Shown: piece after piece, positions 21,726 through 33,647 of the stretch
Layout of the letters: each line of letters begins with the position of its first letter
Position numbering within the stretch: the first letter of the stretch is position 1
DNA from: Megascapheus bottae
Lineage: Eukaryota; Chordata; Mammalia; Rodentia; Geomyidae
Direction: 5' to 3'
Assembly: GCA_024803745.1 (NCBI GenBank)
Contig: JANJXV010000002.1
Location: 37,531,001 to 37,595,000 of the forward strand
DNA: 64,000 nt
Notes under the pieces: generated by a model
The model's database searches: none
Told to the model about the DNA's origin: nothing
The model's input: the letters and a program-made list of their open reading frames with translations, nothing else
Made by a program: the position numbers and the translations under genes

Positions 21726-21990
21726 AACACATCTTACTGTTAAAAAAAATGCATTAAAAAATATAGAATGGCTCTCCATCATTCAAAAAGCCTCTGGCAT
21801 GTCATCTTCAAGGACTTCCTTCAAGATGCCCAAATGAAATTCTTATAGGCATCAGCATTTTCAGTCTTTCTAAAGAGACTATTCCAAGGAAATAGGCTCT
21901 AATCTTTGAGTGTCTGTCTATCTCTCTCTGTTTTTGACTGTCTCTCTCTGATTTAGCCTTAGCCATTAAGATCAGTGATTCTGATCTGGC

Positions 21991-21991
<1 letters not shown>

Positions 21992-22019
<28 letters not shown>
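21992..22019. repeat. Pure A(28) homopolymer
   Basis: An uninterrupted A-run, preceded by CT-rich sequence and not clearly attached to a SINE body. Confidence 0.9.
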
Positions 22020-22023
<4 letters not shown>

Positions 22024-22060
22024 AGGGCAAAGTTATCCTAATTTGATATACCGGATGGTT

Positions 22061-22262
22061 TTTGGGTTTTTTTTTTTTTTTTTTTGCCAGTCCTGGTCCT
22101 TGAACTCAGGGCCTGAGCACTAGCCTTGGGCTTTCTCAAGGCTAGAGCTCTACCAGCAACATTTCTGACTTTTTCTATGTATATGTGATACCAAGGAATT
22201 GAACCCAGGCCTTTGTGCATACTAGGCAAGCACTCTACCACTAGGCCAAACTCCCAGCTCCT
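22061..22262 (-). repeat. SINE-A with imperfect TSD
   Basis: ggatggtt at 22053-22060 and 22266-22273 (tacc- versus taca- preceding) bound the copy. A T-run of about 20 forms the tail. Part of the 'cacttgagcca' box is deleted. Confidence 0.8.
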
Positions 22263-22494
22263 ACAGGATGGTTCTTAAGCTTCAATCAGTATCTAGAAAT
22301 AAGGGGTGAGCTGTTGGTGACAGGAACTGCTGTCTCCTTTCTACTGGGCCAGTGTTCAGCATCATTTAGCCTCATTTACTCCCTGACAAATAAATGCATT
22401 TCCAGTATCGGACTCTGATCTCACAACCTCTCCAGCTTTTCTGTTGGCCTTCAAAGAAAACTGAAGTTCAAAGCAATTTAGTCATATTTAAATA

Positions 22495-22640
22495 TTCAAA
22501 TGTGAACTGGGGATCCCATAAAAACTGAGAGTAGTGATACCTTGAACTTTCATTTAGGACAAGGTAAGTTTTTCTTACCTTCTTGGTAAGCTTGTCCAAC
22601 TGTGCTTTTATATATTACCAAGATGAAAGTTGAGAACCTT
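22495..22640. repeat. Diverged direct repeat, copy 1
   Basis: 'ataaaaactgagagtagtga', 'accttgaactttcattta', 'gtccaactgtgctttta' and 'tattaccaagatgaaag' recur in the same order at 23385-23525. This is either an old local duplication or two copies of an unnamed repeat. Confidence 0.5.
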
Positions 22641-23384
22641 CACTGTTAAACTGTACTGGTACAAGAAATTAGAAAAAAAAACAACAACATTTGTTTCCTG
22701 CTTTGACTTGTCCTTCAGTATGTGGAATAGTGACATAGAATGATGGCATTCTACTGAGAAATAGCAAGAGTGGAAAACAAATTAGTAAATACTGGAGTTT
22801 CAGTGCTAGGAAACAGGAGTGCTCATTTAGTGGGGCGTCCCTGGTGAATATGTGAATTAGTCATCTTAAGTAAGTTACTCATCTTGATTACTATTCCACT
22901 TGTCAAAGACAAATTAACAAACATGTCAAGTGGACACAGATCCTTTGCGTGAGTGTTAAGTGAGAATCTCAGTTCAGCTTACTGAGACTATCATGAAAGT
23001 AACTTGTTGACACAATGCGTTTGCAGCATGAGCCTAAATGGTTAATAGGCTTGCTTTCTTGGTCATCCTTTAGAGAAGGTTTTTATTGGATTCACGAATC
23101 ATAAGGAAACAGGAAGGGTTACAGACCATTTTTCTTTGTTCCTTACTGGTTTCACACATGAAAGAGGTAAATCAGCTGTGGGTACCTTTAAGGTGCACAA
23201 GCAAATGCACTCTGCAGACAGTACCTAGATTCTGCCTCCTTCCAGTTGTGTCTGCACCCAGCACTACTTGTCTCTTAAGCTAAGTGCATTTTGAATAGGA
23301 GACCAAGCTTCCACTATTCAGGGTTTTCTCTGTTGGTCTAGTAAAGAAAATTCTGCACTTAAAAACGATTTAAATTTTGTGAAG
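22641..23384. other. Intron 1 sequence, nothing recognised
   Basis: Repeat-poor stretch. No conserved coding frame. Confidence 0.4.
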
Positions 23385-23525
23385 TTATATGTGTATTGAT
23401 GGAGATTCGGGTCATGAATAAAGACTGAAAGCACTGCTACCTAGAACTTTCTTGGAGTGAATTCTTACTTCTTTTAAGTTAGTTCAACTGTGCATTCGCA
23501 GATTACCAAAGCCATGACAGAACTA
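23385..23525. repeat. Diverged direct repeat, copy 2
   Basis: 'aataaagactgaaagcactg', 'acctagaactttcttgga', 'gttcaactgtgcattc' and 'gattaccaaagccatgac' parallel 22495-22640 at 885-890 bp spacing. Confidence 0.5.
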
Positions 23526-24235
23526 GTCCACCCTTCCCCAACACACACATCCGTCCATCACACGCTTACTCTAATAACTCCTCTAATTAAAGGCCCAGCA
23601 CAGCTCCTAAGATTCCCAGAGCCAATTAAACAATGATCACCGTTGTACCTCCTACTAGATTGGCCAATGCTGTGATTGATATGAAAAGTAGCAACGTCTT
23701 TTTAAGCACATTTAACACTGTTGTTATTCTATGAGGCACAAGCTTTCAACACAGCAGTCTTTTATCCTCTGTGCTTTTGGTGTGGGAGAACACCATGAAG
23801 GCAACATGTACCCCAGAGATCTTGTGGGCTGGGAATCAAGGCCTTGAGAAGGGGGTAGGGCCAGAGAATGACAGTGTGGGGTGGGGGTGGGGTAGGAGGG
23901 AGGGGAGCTGGCAGCTGTCATCTGAATAGCATTTCCCTCTCCCATTATTTGCTGCCCAGAAACTCCATGCATTCATATTCATGATTTCTATCATTGCCTT
24001 GTATCAAGTCAGCCCCCTCTGTACATCTTTCCTTGTCTGTCTGGGAGTTTCATGTTGGTGTGCTAAGAATCCTTAGAGTGTATCAGAGTAAGGAGCAGCT
24101 AGTAGAATTTGGAGTGCATTGGTAGAGAATCTATTGGGAGGAATTTAAATACTGGAAACTAAAGCCGAGCCTGTAGACTAAGTTAACATTACATGCATCT
24201 GTCATACTTCTTTCCATTAAATTTCCTTATTTATT
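23526..24235. other. Intron 1 sequence, nothing recognised
   Basis: G-rich patch at 23873-23906 (gtgggg repeats); otherwise unremarkable. Confidence 0.4.
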
Positions 24236-24241
24236 ATTATT

Positions 24242-24538
24242 ATTTGCTTTTGTTTTTGTGGATCATGGGGCTTGAACTCTGCCTAGGTACTATCCCTAAG
24301 CTCTTCAGCTCAAGGCTACCACCCTACCCCTGGGCCTAGGCCTTGTCCCTGAATTCTTCAGCTCAAGGCTACTGCCCTATCCCTTGAACCAAGCCCCACT
24401 TCTCGTTTTCTAGAGATTAATTGGAAATAAGAGTCTCAGGTTCTTTTGTGGCCGGGGCTGTCTTTGAACCTTGATCCTCTGATCTCAGCCTCCTGAGTAG
24501 CTAGGATTACAGGCATGAGCCACTTCACCCCTGCCGAA
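24242..24538 (-). repeat. SINE-B variant with 53-bp internal duplication
   Basis: The right-monomer segment from 24292 to 24344 is repeated as 24345-24397 (each beginning 'tccctrarttcttcagctcaaggc' in type and passing 'ccctaccc'). The same 53-bp-period duplication with the same junction is found at 41860-41965. Confidence 0.85.
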
Positions 24539-24876
24539 ATTTCCTTTTTATGTAAAGATTAATTTGCCTCACATGTATGAAGACTAGTTTTATGCTGATT
24601 AAAGAAAAACGGAGAAGGAAAAAACTGAGAGGGAGTGAGGGAAGGGGTGACATTGTCCAAAAGAATTGTGGTCTTTACCTGACTTCTGTAACTATAACCC
24701 CTATAGTAACAATATAACTCTTTATAGTAGCAATATAAAAAATTTTAAAGAAAAAATGGAGATTTTATATTTTAATTATGAACTAGTGCATACTTAGTAT
24801 AGAAGATGAAAAAGACACAAATATTCATGGAAATATAAAGAGGAAATTGAAAATGACCCTAGCTAGGGCAGTAATT

Positions 24877-25073
24877 TTTTTTTTTTTTTGCCAGTTTTGA
24901 ACTTGGGCTCAGGGCCTGAGCACTGTCCTTGGGCTTTCTCAAGGCTAGAGCTCTACCACTTGAGTCTCAGCACCACTTCTGGTTTTTCTATGTATATTGT
25001 ACCAGGGAATCGAACCTGGGTCTTTGTGCGTGTTAGGCAAGTACTCTATCACTAGGCCACACTCCCAGCCTGT
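24877..25073 (-). repeat. SINE-A with 7-bp TSD
   Basis: agtaatt at 24870-24876 and 25074-25080 flank a complete copy with a T-run tail. Confidence 0.85.
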
Positions 25074-25081
25074 AGTAATTA

Positions 25082-26255
25082 TTTTTAACTTGAGTTTCAG
25101 TTATGTATGTAAATATGATTTTTAAGGAGCTGAGAGAATTCTTGGCATGCCTTTTCATTATCTACTTGATTTTATATAATTTATATTAATCATAACTACT
25201 TCCATACATATTAGATACAAGCTTTTAAAGTGTCTTATAGAATTTCAATATTTAGTTTAGGATATTTAGAAAGTTAGATTTTCTAAATTCCAATGATAGA
25301 GTTGTGATAAAGACTTCTATGTAATGTTTCCACCCATGCTTTATGAAAAATCCATGAGTTTTCTTTAGGAAAAATTCTGAAAGTGACTTGTGAGTCAAAG
25401 GGTGGTTGGGCTATAACGTGATCTCCACTGAGGCTGGAGGAATTGAATCTCTCATGGCACTGAAGCAGCCAGTTTTTCTCAGGTTGTCTTTCTAGAAGTT
25501 TCTTAAAACATTCTTTGACAACGTTTAATCCAAGTGGAAAACGAATTCCTTATTGGGCTTATATGTAGGAAGAGGAAAATGGAGTTTTGCCATTTCTTGA
25601 AATGTTTAGAAAAAATGGGAGTCATTATTAACCGTCATTTTTAACTCATGTTGGTTTTATATCATGTATGGAAAATGAACTCTTCTTCAAGAAAATATTA
25701 ATGTCTGCTGGGGAACATGTACTTGCTTTGAGAGCCCATGGGGCCAAGAAAATAAAATGCTTAATAACAACAGCAGAATGAGGCCACAGGGATGCTGAAG
25801 CCATTAATTAAGGGAAGAGTTTAAAGTTCTGCAGAAGCCTAAAGAGGTCACAATGGATAGATTCCTTTACTCACCAAGAGTAACATGTCTGACTGCCTGT
25901 GGTGGCTGGTTAAGCCAGCTAATTTTAAGATACTTAATTACAATTTCCTTTTTACCAATGGGATGCATTATAGTTATTTATGTCCTATTGCGAAGGCAAG
26001 TCTCAGTGAACTGCACCCATTATTTTGAACATTTAGGCTATAGAATTAAACTTTTACACATACCTGGAAAAGATGGAGTAAGGCATTGATAACGGCACTG
26101 TTCTTGTACCTACTGTCCCAGTTCACAACAGAAGAGCCACTGGAAGACAGGCTCCTGAACAGACCGATAGATACTCTGATCAGGAAAAATCATGTGTCAA
26201 AGATTACATTTAGGCATATGTTTCCTAGAGTTGTGTAACAAAGCATTTTAGTGGC
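25082..26255. other. Intron 1 sequence, nothing recognised
   Basis: AT-rich, repeat-poor. A 78-codon + frame at 25853-26089 has no recognisable family. Confidence 0.4.
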
Positions 26256-26258
26256 TTT

Positions 26259-26690
26259 TCTTTTTTTTCATATATTTTTTATTGTAATTAATAGAAGGGT
26301 TACATGATATTTGCCAGATAGAAGGTGCATTAATTCACATACATTGATACCCTTTCACATGTCCTGGTCCCCATTTCCCTCCCTTCCACCCCCACCCCCT
26401 CATCTTGTTTTCCCTGATTCCCTATCCAATTTCAAATAACCAAATACAAATATATCTGATATATCAGGTAACAAAGTGAGATACTGTAACAATATGAGAT
26501 AACCAAGGGACAGCAAAAGAGATGAGAGATAACATAGTACATTAAGGACAACAATCACTTATTATATGGCTTTTGTTTCGATATCCTGGAGGTTCTTTCA
26601 ATTAGCTTCATACTATATGGCCTTTTGTATCAAGGTTTTGCTCTATTGCAAATCTCTAATGCTACTTGATGTTTCACAAATCTTACTTAT
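26259..26690 (-). mobile_element. L1 3' end fragment
   Basis: It carries the same 3' UTR block as 16381-16871 and 45311-46075 ('gggttacatgatatttgcca', 'agatagaaggtgcattaatt', 'aggtaacaaagtgagatact'). It stops before the L1 ORF2 end. No clear duplication found. Confidence 0.75.
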
Positions 26691-26789
26691 AATCAGTGTT
26701 ACACTTCTATGGAAGCTATAAAATATATTCTAGTAACTAGAAATCATTCAAAAGATTATTTAGAGATTTACTGCTTTTGAATTAGAAGT

Positions 26790-26792
<3 letters not shown>

Positions 26793-26826
<34 letters not shown>
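26793..26826. repeat. (AT)n microsatellite at a SINE tail
   Basis: It lies directly on the tail side of the - strand SINE-A at 26827. Confidence 0.95.
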
Positions 26827-26828
<2 letters not shown>

Positions 26829-27013
26829 CCAATCCTGGGCTTGAGCTCAGGGCCTGAGCACTGTCCTTGGACTTTCTCAAGGCTAGAGCTCTACCACTTG
26901 AGCCTCAGCACCACTTCTGGCTTTTTTTCCATGTATGTGGTACTGAGGAATGGAACCCCAGTCTTCGTGCATGCTAGGCAAGCACTCTGCCACTAAGCTG
27001 AACTCTCAGCCCA
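26827..27013 (-). repeat. SINE-A
   Basis: The body runs from 'gccaatcctgggcttgagct' to 'gaactctcagccc'. The tail has become the adjacent (AT)n. Confidence 0.85.
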
Positions 27014-27296
27014 GAGGAAATATTTTTTTAATGTCATCTGGCTCCCTTATCAGTAAGGAACCAGGAATATCAAGGATATGGGATGCCCATGGTTCTGAAC
27101 CTAGCCAGGTGCCCACTGGCTAGGGTCAAAATTAAGGTCCCCCAAAACCTCATTTAGACTTTTGTGCTTGTGACCCCTGAGAAGATGGAATTCAGGGAAA
27201 AAGCCTGCCATCTTCCAGCTTATCAGCTTGTGCCAATGTGTCCCCTCCCCAGTCACTTGGTCTCCTCAGGTATTGGCTTCATCTTTCAGGGGCAGA

Positions 27297-27298
<2 letters not shown>

Positions 27299-27337
<39 letters not shown>
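27299..27337. repeat. (AT)n microsatellite at a SINE tail
   Basis: About 19 AT units directly on the tail side of the worn SINE-B that follows. Confidence 0.95.
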
Positions 27338-27340
<3 letters not shown>

Positions 27341-27525
27341 GTTTTGCAGCCCAAGACTAGTGCTCTACCACTGGAGCCACAGTATTTCTGACTTTTTGGT
27401 GGTCCATTGGAGAGATAAGAATCTCACAGACTTTCCTGCCAGGGCTGGCTTTGAACTTTGATCCTCAAATCTTCCTGCCTCCTAAGTGGCTAGGATTCTA
27501 GGTGGGAACCTTTAGCGCTCCACTC
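27338..27525 (-). repeat. SINE-B, tail-truncated
   Basis: The right monomer is partial ('caagactagtgctctaccac') and is followed by the junction and B1-like head ('cctgcctcctaagtggctagg'). Confidence 0.7.
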
Positions 27526-27869
27526 ATCATTAATATTTAAAAGTTGATCACCCCTTTCAGTCTACAACCTTGCTACTCAGACTGTAGCCCGTAACAGCAT
27601 CACTACGTGCTATGGAGTTGGCAGGAAATGTGGGCTCTCAGCCTTCTTTTGAATTTGTGGAGCCATAGTGTAAGATCTCCAGGATCTACATTTTGCCACC
27701 TAGCCAAAACTCCTCAAATAAGGAATGGGGAGGTGGTGAGGTAGAACTACAAAAACGTATCTTCATGGAAGAGTGAGGAGAGAGGTAGTCTTGAACAGTT
27801 AGGACTGTCAGAATTTGGTAATAATAGCTTCCTCTATGGTATGCCCATTGCCTATCAGCCATGGCTAGA

Positions 27870-28035
27870 AGGTGGCTTGAATATGTGATCTTATTCTTTT
27901 TTTCTCTTTATTCTGCAAGTCTGGAACGCTTGTCCTCTTTTTGCACACTAGAAAACAGAAGCTCACATAGACTAACAGATGTGTCATGGTTGAGCAATAA
28001 CTGAGCCAGGATCAAAAGCCAGGAGTAATTTATTC
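27870..28035 (+). repeat. Possible MIR fragment
   Basis: The order 'cttgtcctctttttgcacac', 'tagaaaacagaagctcacatag' and 'gagccaggatcaaaagccag' resembles the MIR 3' half. Confidence 0.4.
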
Positions 28036-28570
28036 CAAAGCTTTTCTATCCCTTGCAGTATCCCCACAGACCCTCAAACGTAAGAAGCACAATCCCTGCA
28101 AACTTGCTTTACACTTGGTTTCCTTTCATCTGTCAGTTCCACAATAGAAATTTAGTCCATTACACCCAAACAGTTTTAAAATTGGAGTTAATTATCTGTA
28201 TCTCTGGTACAATTAATAATTGCTCTTAATATGCTAGCCTGAATTCTAGCAGCTGCTGCTTCCCAGATGTAGTTTTGGTAAATGGTTGAGACAATTGATG
28301 TGCAGATTTGTGATGCTCATACTAGATGACTTATTTTTCTAAGAAAAATTCAAAGCCATTCTATTTGAGGGGTTATTTGTGTAGAATACCTGTTACATAC
28401 CTGGCTTGAGCTATTCCTTTGCTTATGGGGTATTCTTAAATCAGAAGATGCTTATTCAACTATTTTTTTTAAAGTTGATTTGAAAGATCTTTATGGGCTT
28501 TTTTCTTTTCAAGTTTTTTTGCCGTTCAGTCTTTTGCCTTTATTTTTCTTACTTGAAAGAAAAATGTGAA
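28036..28570. other. Intron 1 sequence, nothing recognised
   Basis: AT-rich, no repeat or frame signature. Confidence 0.4.
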
Positions 28571-28573
28571 GTC

Positions 28574-28755
28574 TCACAATGGTGGATTGCGATTGTAATC
28601 TAAGCTATTCAGGAGGCTGACATCTGAGGATCATGGCTCCAAGAGGTCTAGGCAGGAGTCTCCAGTTAGCAAAAAACTGGAAGTGGAGTCATAGCTGAGG
28701 TGCCAAAAAGCCATGGACAATGCCCAGGCTTTGAGTTCAAACTCCAGTACAGTAG
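28574..28755 (+). repeat. SINE-B, diverged
   Basis: The B1-like head ('taagctattcaggaggctga') and right monomer ending 'gagttcaaactccagtac' are readable; several small deletions. Confidence 0.7.
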
Positions 28756-29250
28756 TATCCTTGTAACAACTCTAAAATTATAAGGAAGGATATTTGAAGA
28801 AATTACTCTTAACCCAAATTCATTCTACATCACCGTGGTAAGCAACGCACAAACATGGCTCCATGCCTTCATTCATCCTCCTGCAAACATGCACAGACAA
28901 ATATGTGCCTATACAGGGATTTCAGTTTTATTAAACAAATTCTTGCAATTATCTTTAAGATGATGTCACGAGCAGATCTCCTTCTAGTAAATCACAGGTG
29001 CAAAGTTCCTTTTCCTTCAGGAAAGAGTGTCTCAATTACAATGGGCAAATGAAAAAGGAAATAGAACTTGCAAAGATACAATTTGCATTTTAACAAGATT
29101 AACTTAGCAGTGGTGATTGCCACTCATAGATCCCTATATAGAACACCTATGTAATCTTTAGGGTATGGTCTTCCTAGCTTAGAATTTGGGAAATTCTGCC
29201 GATATATGTCTTTGTCTCCCAGTTTCCATAAGGGAGCAATCTGATCTAAA
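28756..29250. other. Intron 1 sequence, nothing recognised
   Basis: No gene or repeat signature seen. Confidence 0.4.
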
Positions 29251-29266
29251 CACATGTACTGCATTT

Positions 29267-29462
29267 TTTTTTTTTTTGCCGGTCCTGGGCTTGAGCTCAG
29301 GTTCTGAGCCCTGTCCTGTCCTTGGACTTTCTCAAGGCTGGAGCTCTACCACTTGAGCCTCAGCACCACTTCCAGCTTTTTTTTTTTCTCTATGCATGTG
29401 GTACTGAGGAATCGAAGCCGGGTCTTCATGCATGCTAGGCAAGCATTCTACCACTAGGCCCC
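29267..29462 (-). repeat. SINE-A with 14-bp TSD
   Basis: Perfect duplications catgtactgcattt lie at 29253-29266 and 29463-29476. Confidence 0.92.
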
Positions 29463-29492
29463 CATGTACTGCATTTAAAAAAAAAAAAAAAA

Positions 29493-29975
29493 TTTTTTTT
29501 TTTTTTTTGGTGCTGATCTTGGGACTTGAACTCAGGGCTTGGCACTGTCCTTGAGCTTTTTTTTTTTTTTTTTTTTTTTTTTTGGTCAGCAGTGGGTCTT
29601 GAATTCTGGGCCTTGGCTCTGTCCTTGAGCTCTTCAGTTCCAAGCTAGAACCACAGTGCCACTTCCAGTTTTCTGGTAGTTAATTATAGATATGAATCTC
29701 ATGGACTTTAGTGCCTCGGCTGGCTCTGAACCACAATCCTCAGATCTCAACATCTTGAGTAGCTAGGATTACAGGTGTGAGCCACCCGTGCCCAGCTTTT
29801 TGTTTGTTTGTTTTTAAACACAAGGCTAGCACTCTATCACTTGAGCCACAACTGAACTTCCAGTTTTGGGGTGGTTATTTTGAGATAAGTGCTTCAACTT
29901 TCTTGCCTGGCCTGCACTGAACCATGATCCTCCAGTCACAACCTCCTGAGTAGCTAGCCACTGATGCCTGGCAAC
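29493..29975 (-). repeat. SINE-B interrupted by a second SINE-B
   Basis: The outer copy is in two parts: tail and right monomer at 29493-29562, then right monomer to head at about 29815-29975. An almost complete inner SINE-B (about 29563-29800) splits it within the 'gagctttttgctcaaggc' box. Possible duplication agcttttt on either side of the inner copy. All in the same orientation. Confidence 0.75.
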
Positions 29976-30304
29976 ATATTGCATTTCTGTCCTCCTATTG
30001 CTATGTTCCCTGCACAACTTTCAGCCTCCTATCATTTGCGAGAAAAATTAGTCTCTTTCTTCACAGGCAACATGGCTGCCTTTCAGTTTCCTGCTTCTTT
30101 AACTAATGGCCTGCATGAACCAGGTGCCAAATTCAACATCTTAAAGACATTTAATTTACAAATTGATGGCAATGATAATGTAAAATGAAGTTAAAATATC
30201 ATATCTTTTTATAGTTATGGATTACATATTAGTTTTGTCTATACTATATAATTATCATATTCTTGTGAGGAAATAATAATGCTCTCTGAAAGAGGCCTTT
30301 TTGT

Positions 30305-30515
30305 ATGTGTGTGCCAGTTCTGGGATTTGAACTGAGCTTCTTTGTGCTCAAGGTGAGCGCTCTACCACTTGAGCCGCAGTGCCACTTTTTCTGAGTGGTT
30401 CATTGGAGATGAGTCTCATGGCCTTTCCTGCTCAGGTTATCCCCAAGCCATGATCCTCACATCTCAGCCTCCTGAGTAACTAGGATTACAGGCATGAGCC
30501 ACCAGTGCCTGGCCG
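30305..30515 (-). repeat. SINE-B
   Basis: The right monomer starts at 'gccagttctgggatttgaac' and the head ends in 'ggccaggcactggtggctca' on the - strand. Confidence 0.8.
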
Positions 30516-32000
30516 AAGGAGAGATTTTGACAGTTCAAAGTGCTAGGAACATTTAAAAAAAAAGATTATCATTTCTATTTTATCATATTCTTCCTGGTAC
30601 AGTTCATTGTCCACATCTATAAAAAATTGTCACACAATATATTGTTTGGGGCTTGCCAAATCTTTGCTGTTCTGATTGTCATCCTTGCTACATTTCCCTT
30701 GCTTTCCCAGATTTTTCTTTGGGCCTCCTCTTGAGTTTCCAACAACATCCATAGCATTTAGTGGTATTTATTCACAGTAGTTCTCATTTACCATTTTATT
30801 GATGATACAAGCACAGAGTCCAATGAAGAGCTCTGGAGTGAGTGTCAAGAAACCTAGTTGACAGGGAGGGGTGGTGGGAGATCTTGGGCTATGAAACCTT
30901 AGATCAAGACACAGGGTTTGTGTAGATTTCCAATGCCTGAGTCACACTAGCTTCTTTCTCAGTAGATGAAGTTACTTTCATACTACATGCCATCGCTTAT
31001 ACTGTTCCTTCTCCCTGAGTGCTCTTGTGTCCCCCTGGACGTTTACATCTCTTTAAACAACCAATTTTGAATCTCATCTCTCATAGGAACATTTTCTTAA
31101 GTACCTGTCTTAAATACCATTAGCTGCTTCTTCCTCTTTGAGCAACTTCATAATTCAACTAACACTTAACGTAAGACTTTTCAATATTCCACTATGATAG
31201 AGAGGAAACCATGTGCCTAAGCATCCTCCCCTAAACCATTACATATAGTTAAGACAAGACTGTGCCTTCTTCCTCCCCACCTCTTCTTTTTAGCTCACTG
31301 AAGGCAGAGGGGCAGCATGTGAATGAGATAGAAGAGGTTTGGAGGCATTGCCATTTCAACCCTGGTGGCCCAAGGACTCACATTACCTTTTTCAAACTTC
31401 CATTAACTCTTAGGTTACCATATTACTCTAAGGAATCAAGAAAACTATTACTGTGGTATAATCAATTTGTTTTATACTATTCTCTCCGTCAGTCTCTACC
31501 AGTTTTGGACAATCCTTTCCTCTCTTTGAATATTTAAGCTGGCCTATTGAATTTTCTTATTAAGTAAATTTAAGCCCCGCCCCCGACCTGGTTCAATGAC
31601 TTCCACTAAGATTTTTATGTTCATCAGAAAATAAACAGATTACTAGTCTCCTTCATGTTGGACTAGAAGTGATGAGGAAAGCTGGTTAGTCCTATTTCTA
31701 GATTCACTTATTCATCTCATTCATCTTCTCTTCCAATCAGGGACATGTTTACTGAAGGCTGCTGACACATGATACCATGTGTTCAGCATGTAGAACAAAA
31801 TGAGGTCTGCTAATGTGGCACTCATTTTGGGGCCTGAAATGAGGAGACAGTTACCTTGCATTGTGTTGTCAGTTGTGGCATGGCAAGTACAGTGCAAGAA
31901 TGCTCAACCTAGGTTTGGTGAGACAGGGACAGTTTCTTGGTACAGATCTGATGAATGAGTAGGAGGGAGCCAGCGCCTGGGTCAAGAATGGCTAAAAGAG
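30516..32000. other. Intron 1 sequence, nothing recognised
   Basis: About 1.5 kb with no repeat I can name and no coding signature. Confidence 0.4.
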
Positions 32001-32004
32001 CTTG

Positions 32005-32240
32005 GAGTGGTGGCTCATGCCTATAATCCTAGCTACTCGGGAAGCTGAGGTTTGAGGATCACAGTTCAAAGCTAGCCCGGGCACAAAAGACCATGAGACT
32101 CTTATCTCCAATTGACCACCAGAAAACCGGAAGTGGTGCTGTGGCTCAAGGGGTAGGGCAGTATTTTTGATCTGAAGAGCTCAGGGACAGCACCCAGGAT
32201 CTGAGTTCAAGCCCACAATTGACATAAGAAAATAAAATTA
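32005..32240 (+). repeat. SINE-B
   Basis: A complete head ('gtggctcatgcctataatcc'), junction ('ccagaaaaccggaagtggtg') and right monomer, with an A-rich tail of gaaaataaaattaaaaa. Confidence 0.88.
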
Positions 32241-32245
32241 AAAAG

Positions 32246-32554
32246 AGTGGTATATAATGAGTGATTGTTGTCCTTAATGTAGTATGTTATCTCTCATCTC
32301 TTTTGCTGACCCTTGGTTATCTCATATTGTTACAGTGTTTTACCTTGTTATCTGACATATTGTATATATGCATATTTGGTTATTTGTAAAAGGATAGGGA
32401 AGGGGGAAAAACGAGATGAGGGGTGGGGGTGCGGGAGGGAAATGGGGACCAAGACATGAGAAAGGGTATCAATGTTTGTGAAGTAATGCACCTTCTATCT
32501 GGTGAATATAATGTAACCCTTCTATTAAGTACAATAAAAATATATGAAAAAAAG
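32246..32554 (+). mobile_element. L1 3' end, sense orientation
   Basis: The same 3' UTR as the reverse copies elsewhere. It ends 'acccttctattaagt', then an acAATAAAaatatatg polyadenylation signal (about 32532-32537) and an A-tail. This gives the cleanest view of the family's 3' end. Confidence 0.75.
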
Positions 32555-32660
32555 AATGGTAGACTGAGTAGTACAGCATGCTTCAGGCCTAGGAGTCAGA
32601 GAGAGAGGTCCTTCTGAGCTCAGAAAGCATATTCTGACTGCAGCATTGAGGTAAAAGGAG

Positions 32661-32692
32661 TGAGCAAGGCCATGAGCAAGGCCATGAGCAAG
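32661..32692. repeat. Short tandem repeat, 12-bp unit
   Basis: gagcaaggccat is repeated 2.6 times. Confidence 0.85.
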
Positions 32693-32845
32693 AAAGAGCC
32701 ACAAAGCTATGGTCATTAATTATGTTATAAAAGCAGTGGAAAGCCTTTGAAGGTTCTGTGAATGGGGCCGTGATCAAATTTGGACATTAGAAAGCACTCT
32801 GGCGACTCAGAGTGAAGGATAAGATGGGATCATTCCTAAATAATT

Positions 32846-32879
<34 letters not shown>

Positions 32880-33048
32880 CAGTCCTGGGCTTGGGCTCAG
32901 GGTCTGAGCACTGTCCCTGGATTTTCTCAAGGCTCTACCACTTGAGCCACAGCACCACTTCTGGCTTTTTTCTATGTATGTGGTACCGAGGAATCGAACC
33001 CGGGTCTTCGTGCATGCTAGGCAAGCACTAGGCCAAACTCCCGGCCCC
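32846..33048 (-). repeat. SINE-A with 12-bp TSD
   Basis: Perfect duplications tcctaaataatt lie at 32834-32845 and 33049-33060. The T-run is about 27 bases. The tRNA-like head keeps 'gaatcgaacccgggtcttcg'; a short 'ctctacca' deletion is present. Confidence 0.92.
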
Positions 33049-33060
33049 TCCTAAATAATT

Positions 33061-33640
33061 TTTTAAACAGATGTGTGTGTATTTGTTTTTTTTTTTCTCA
33101 TACATCTCAGAGAATGATTTCATAGCATCTCTGTCCGTCTCATCTGCCAGGGGCTAAAGGAAGGAGCGTGACTTGGAGAAATCTTTCTCATGCTGTAATT
33201 GTTACTCTCACGAAATATTTTAAACAGAAATAGAAAATAATGCAAACCTAGATCCACACCATCTAGACCTAGAGGAGGTAAACAGTTTGCCACAAGAACT
33301 TTACAATTTTTTTCTTTTTTATTCAATGAATAAAAATTGCAGGTATCACAATTTTTTGTTTTAATGAATTAATTCATTTCTGTTTTATGCCTTTTCCCCT
33401 TATAGAGTTAGCAACTACCTTGAAGTTCGTAAACATTGATTCTGTGTGAATAGAGGATCTAAAACTTTCAGGCCTCCTACCCTGCCTCTCAAGTAGCTGA
33501 GATTACACTCATGCTCCACTATGCCTGTATCCCCTATGCATTCCTTAAAGGAATCAATATGATTATTATTGTGGTATAATAAATTTGTATTATATTGTTC
33601 TCTCCTTAAGTCTGTTCCAGTTTCAAACAATCATTTCCCC
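33061..33640. other. Intron 1 sequence, nothing recognised
   Basis: AT-rich. 33475-33530 has 'gtagctgagattacactcatg', possibly a B1 head remnant. Confidence 0.4.
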
Positions 33641-33647
33641 TCTGTGA

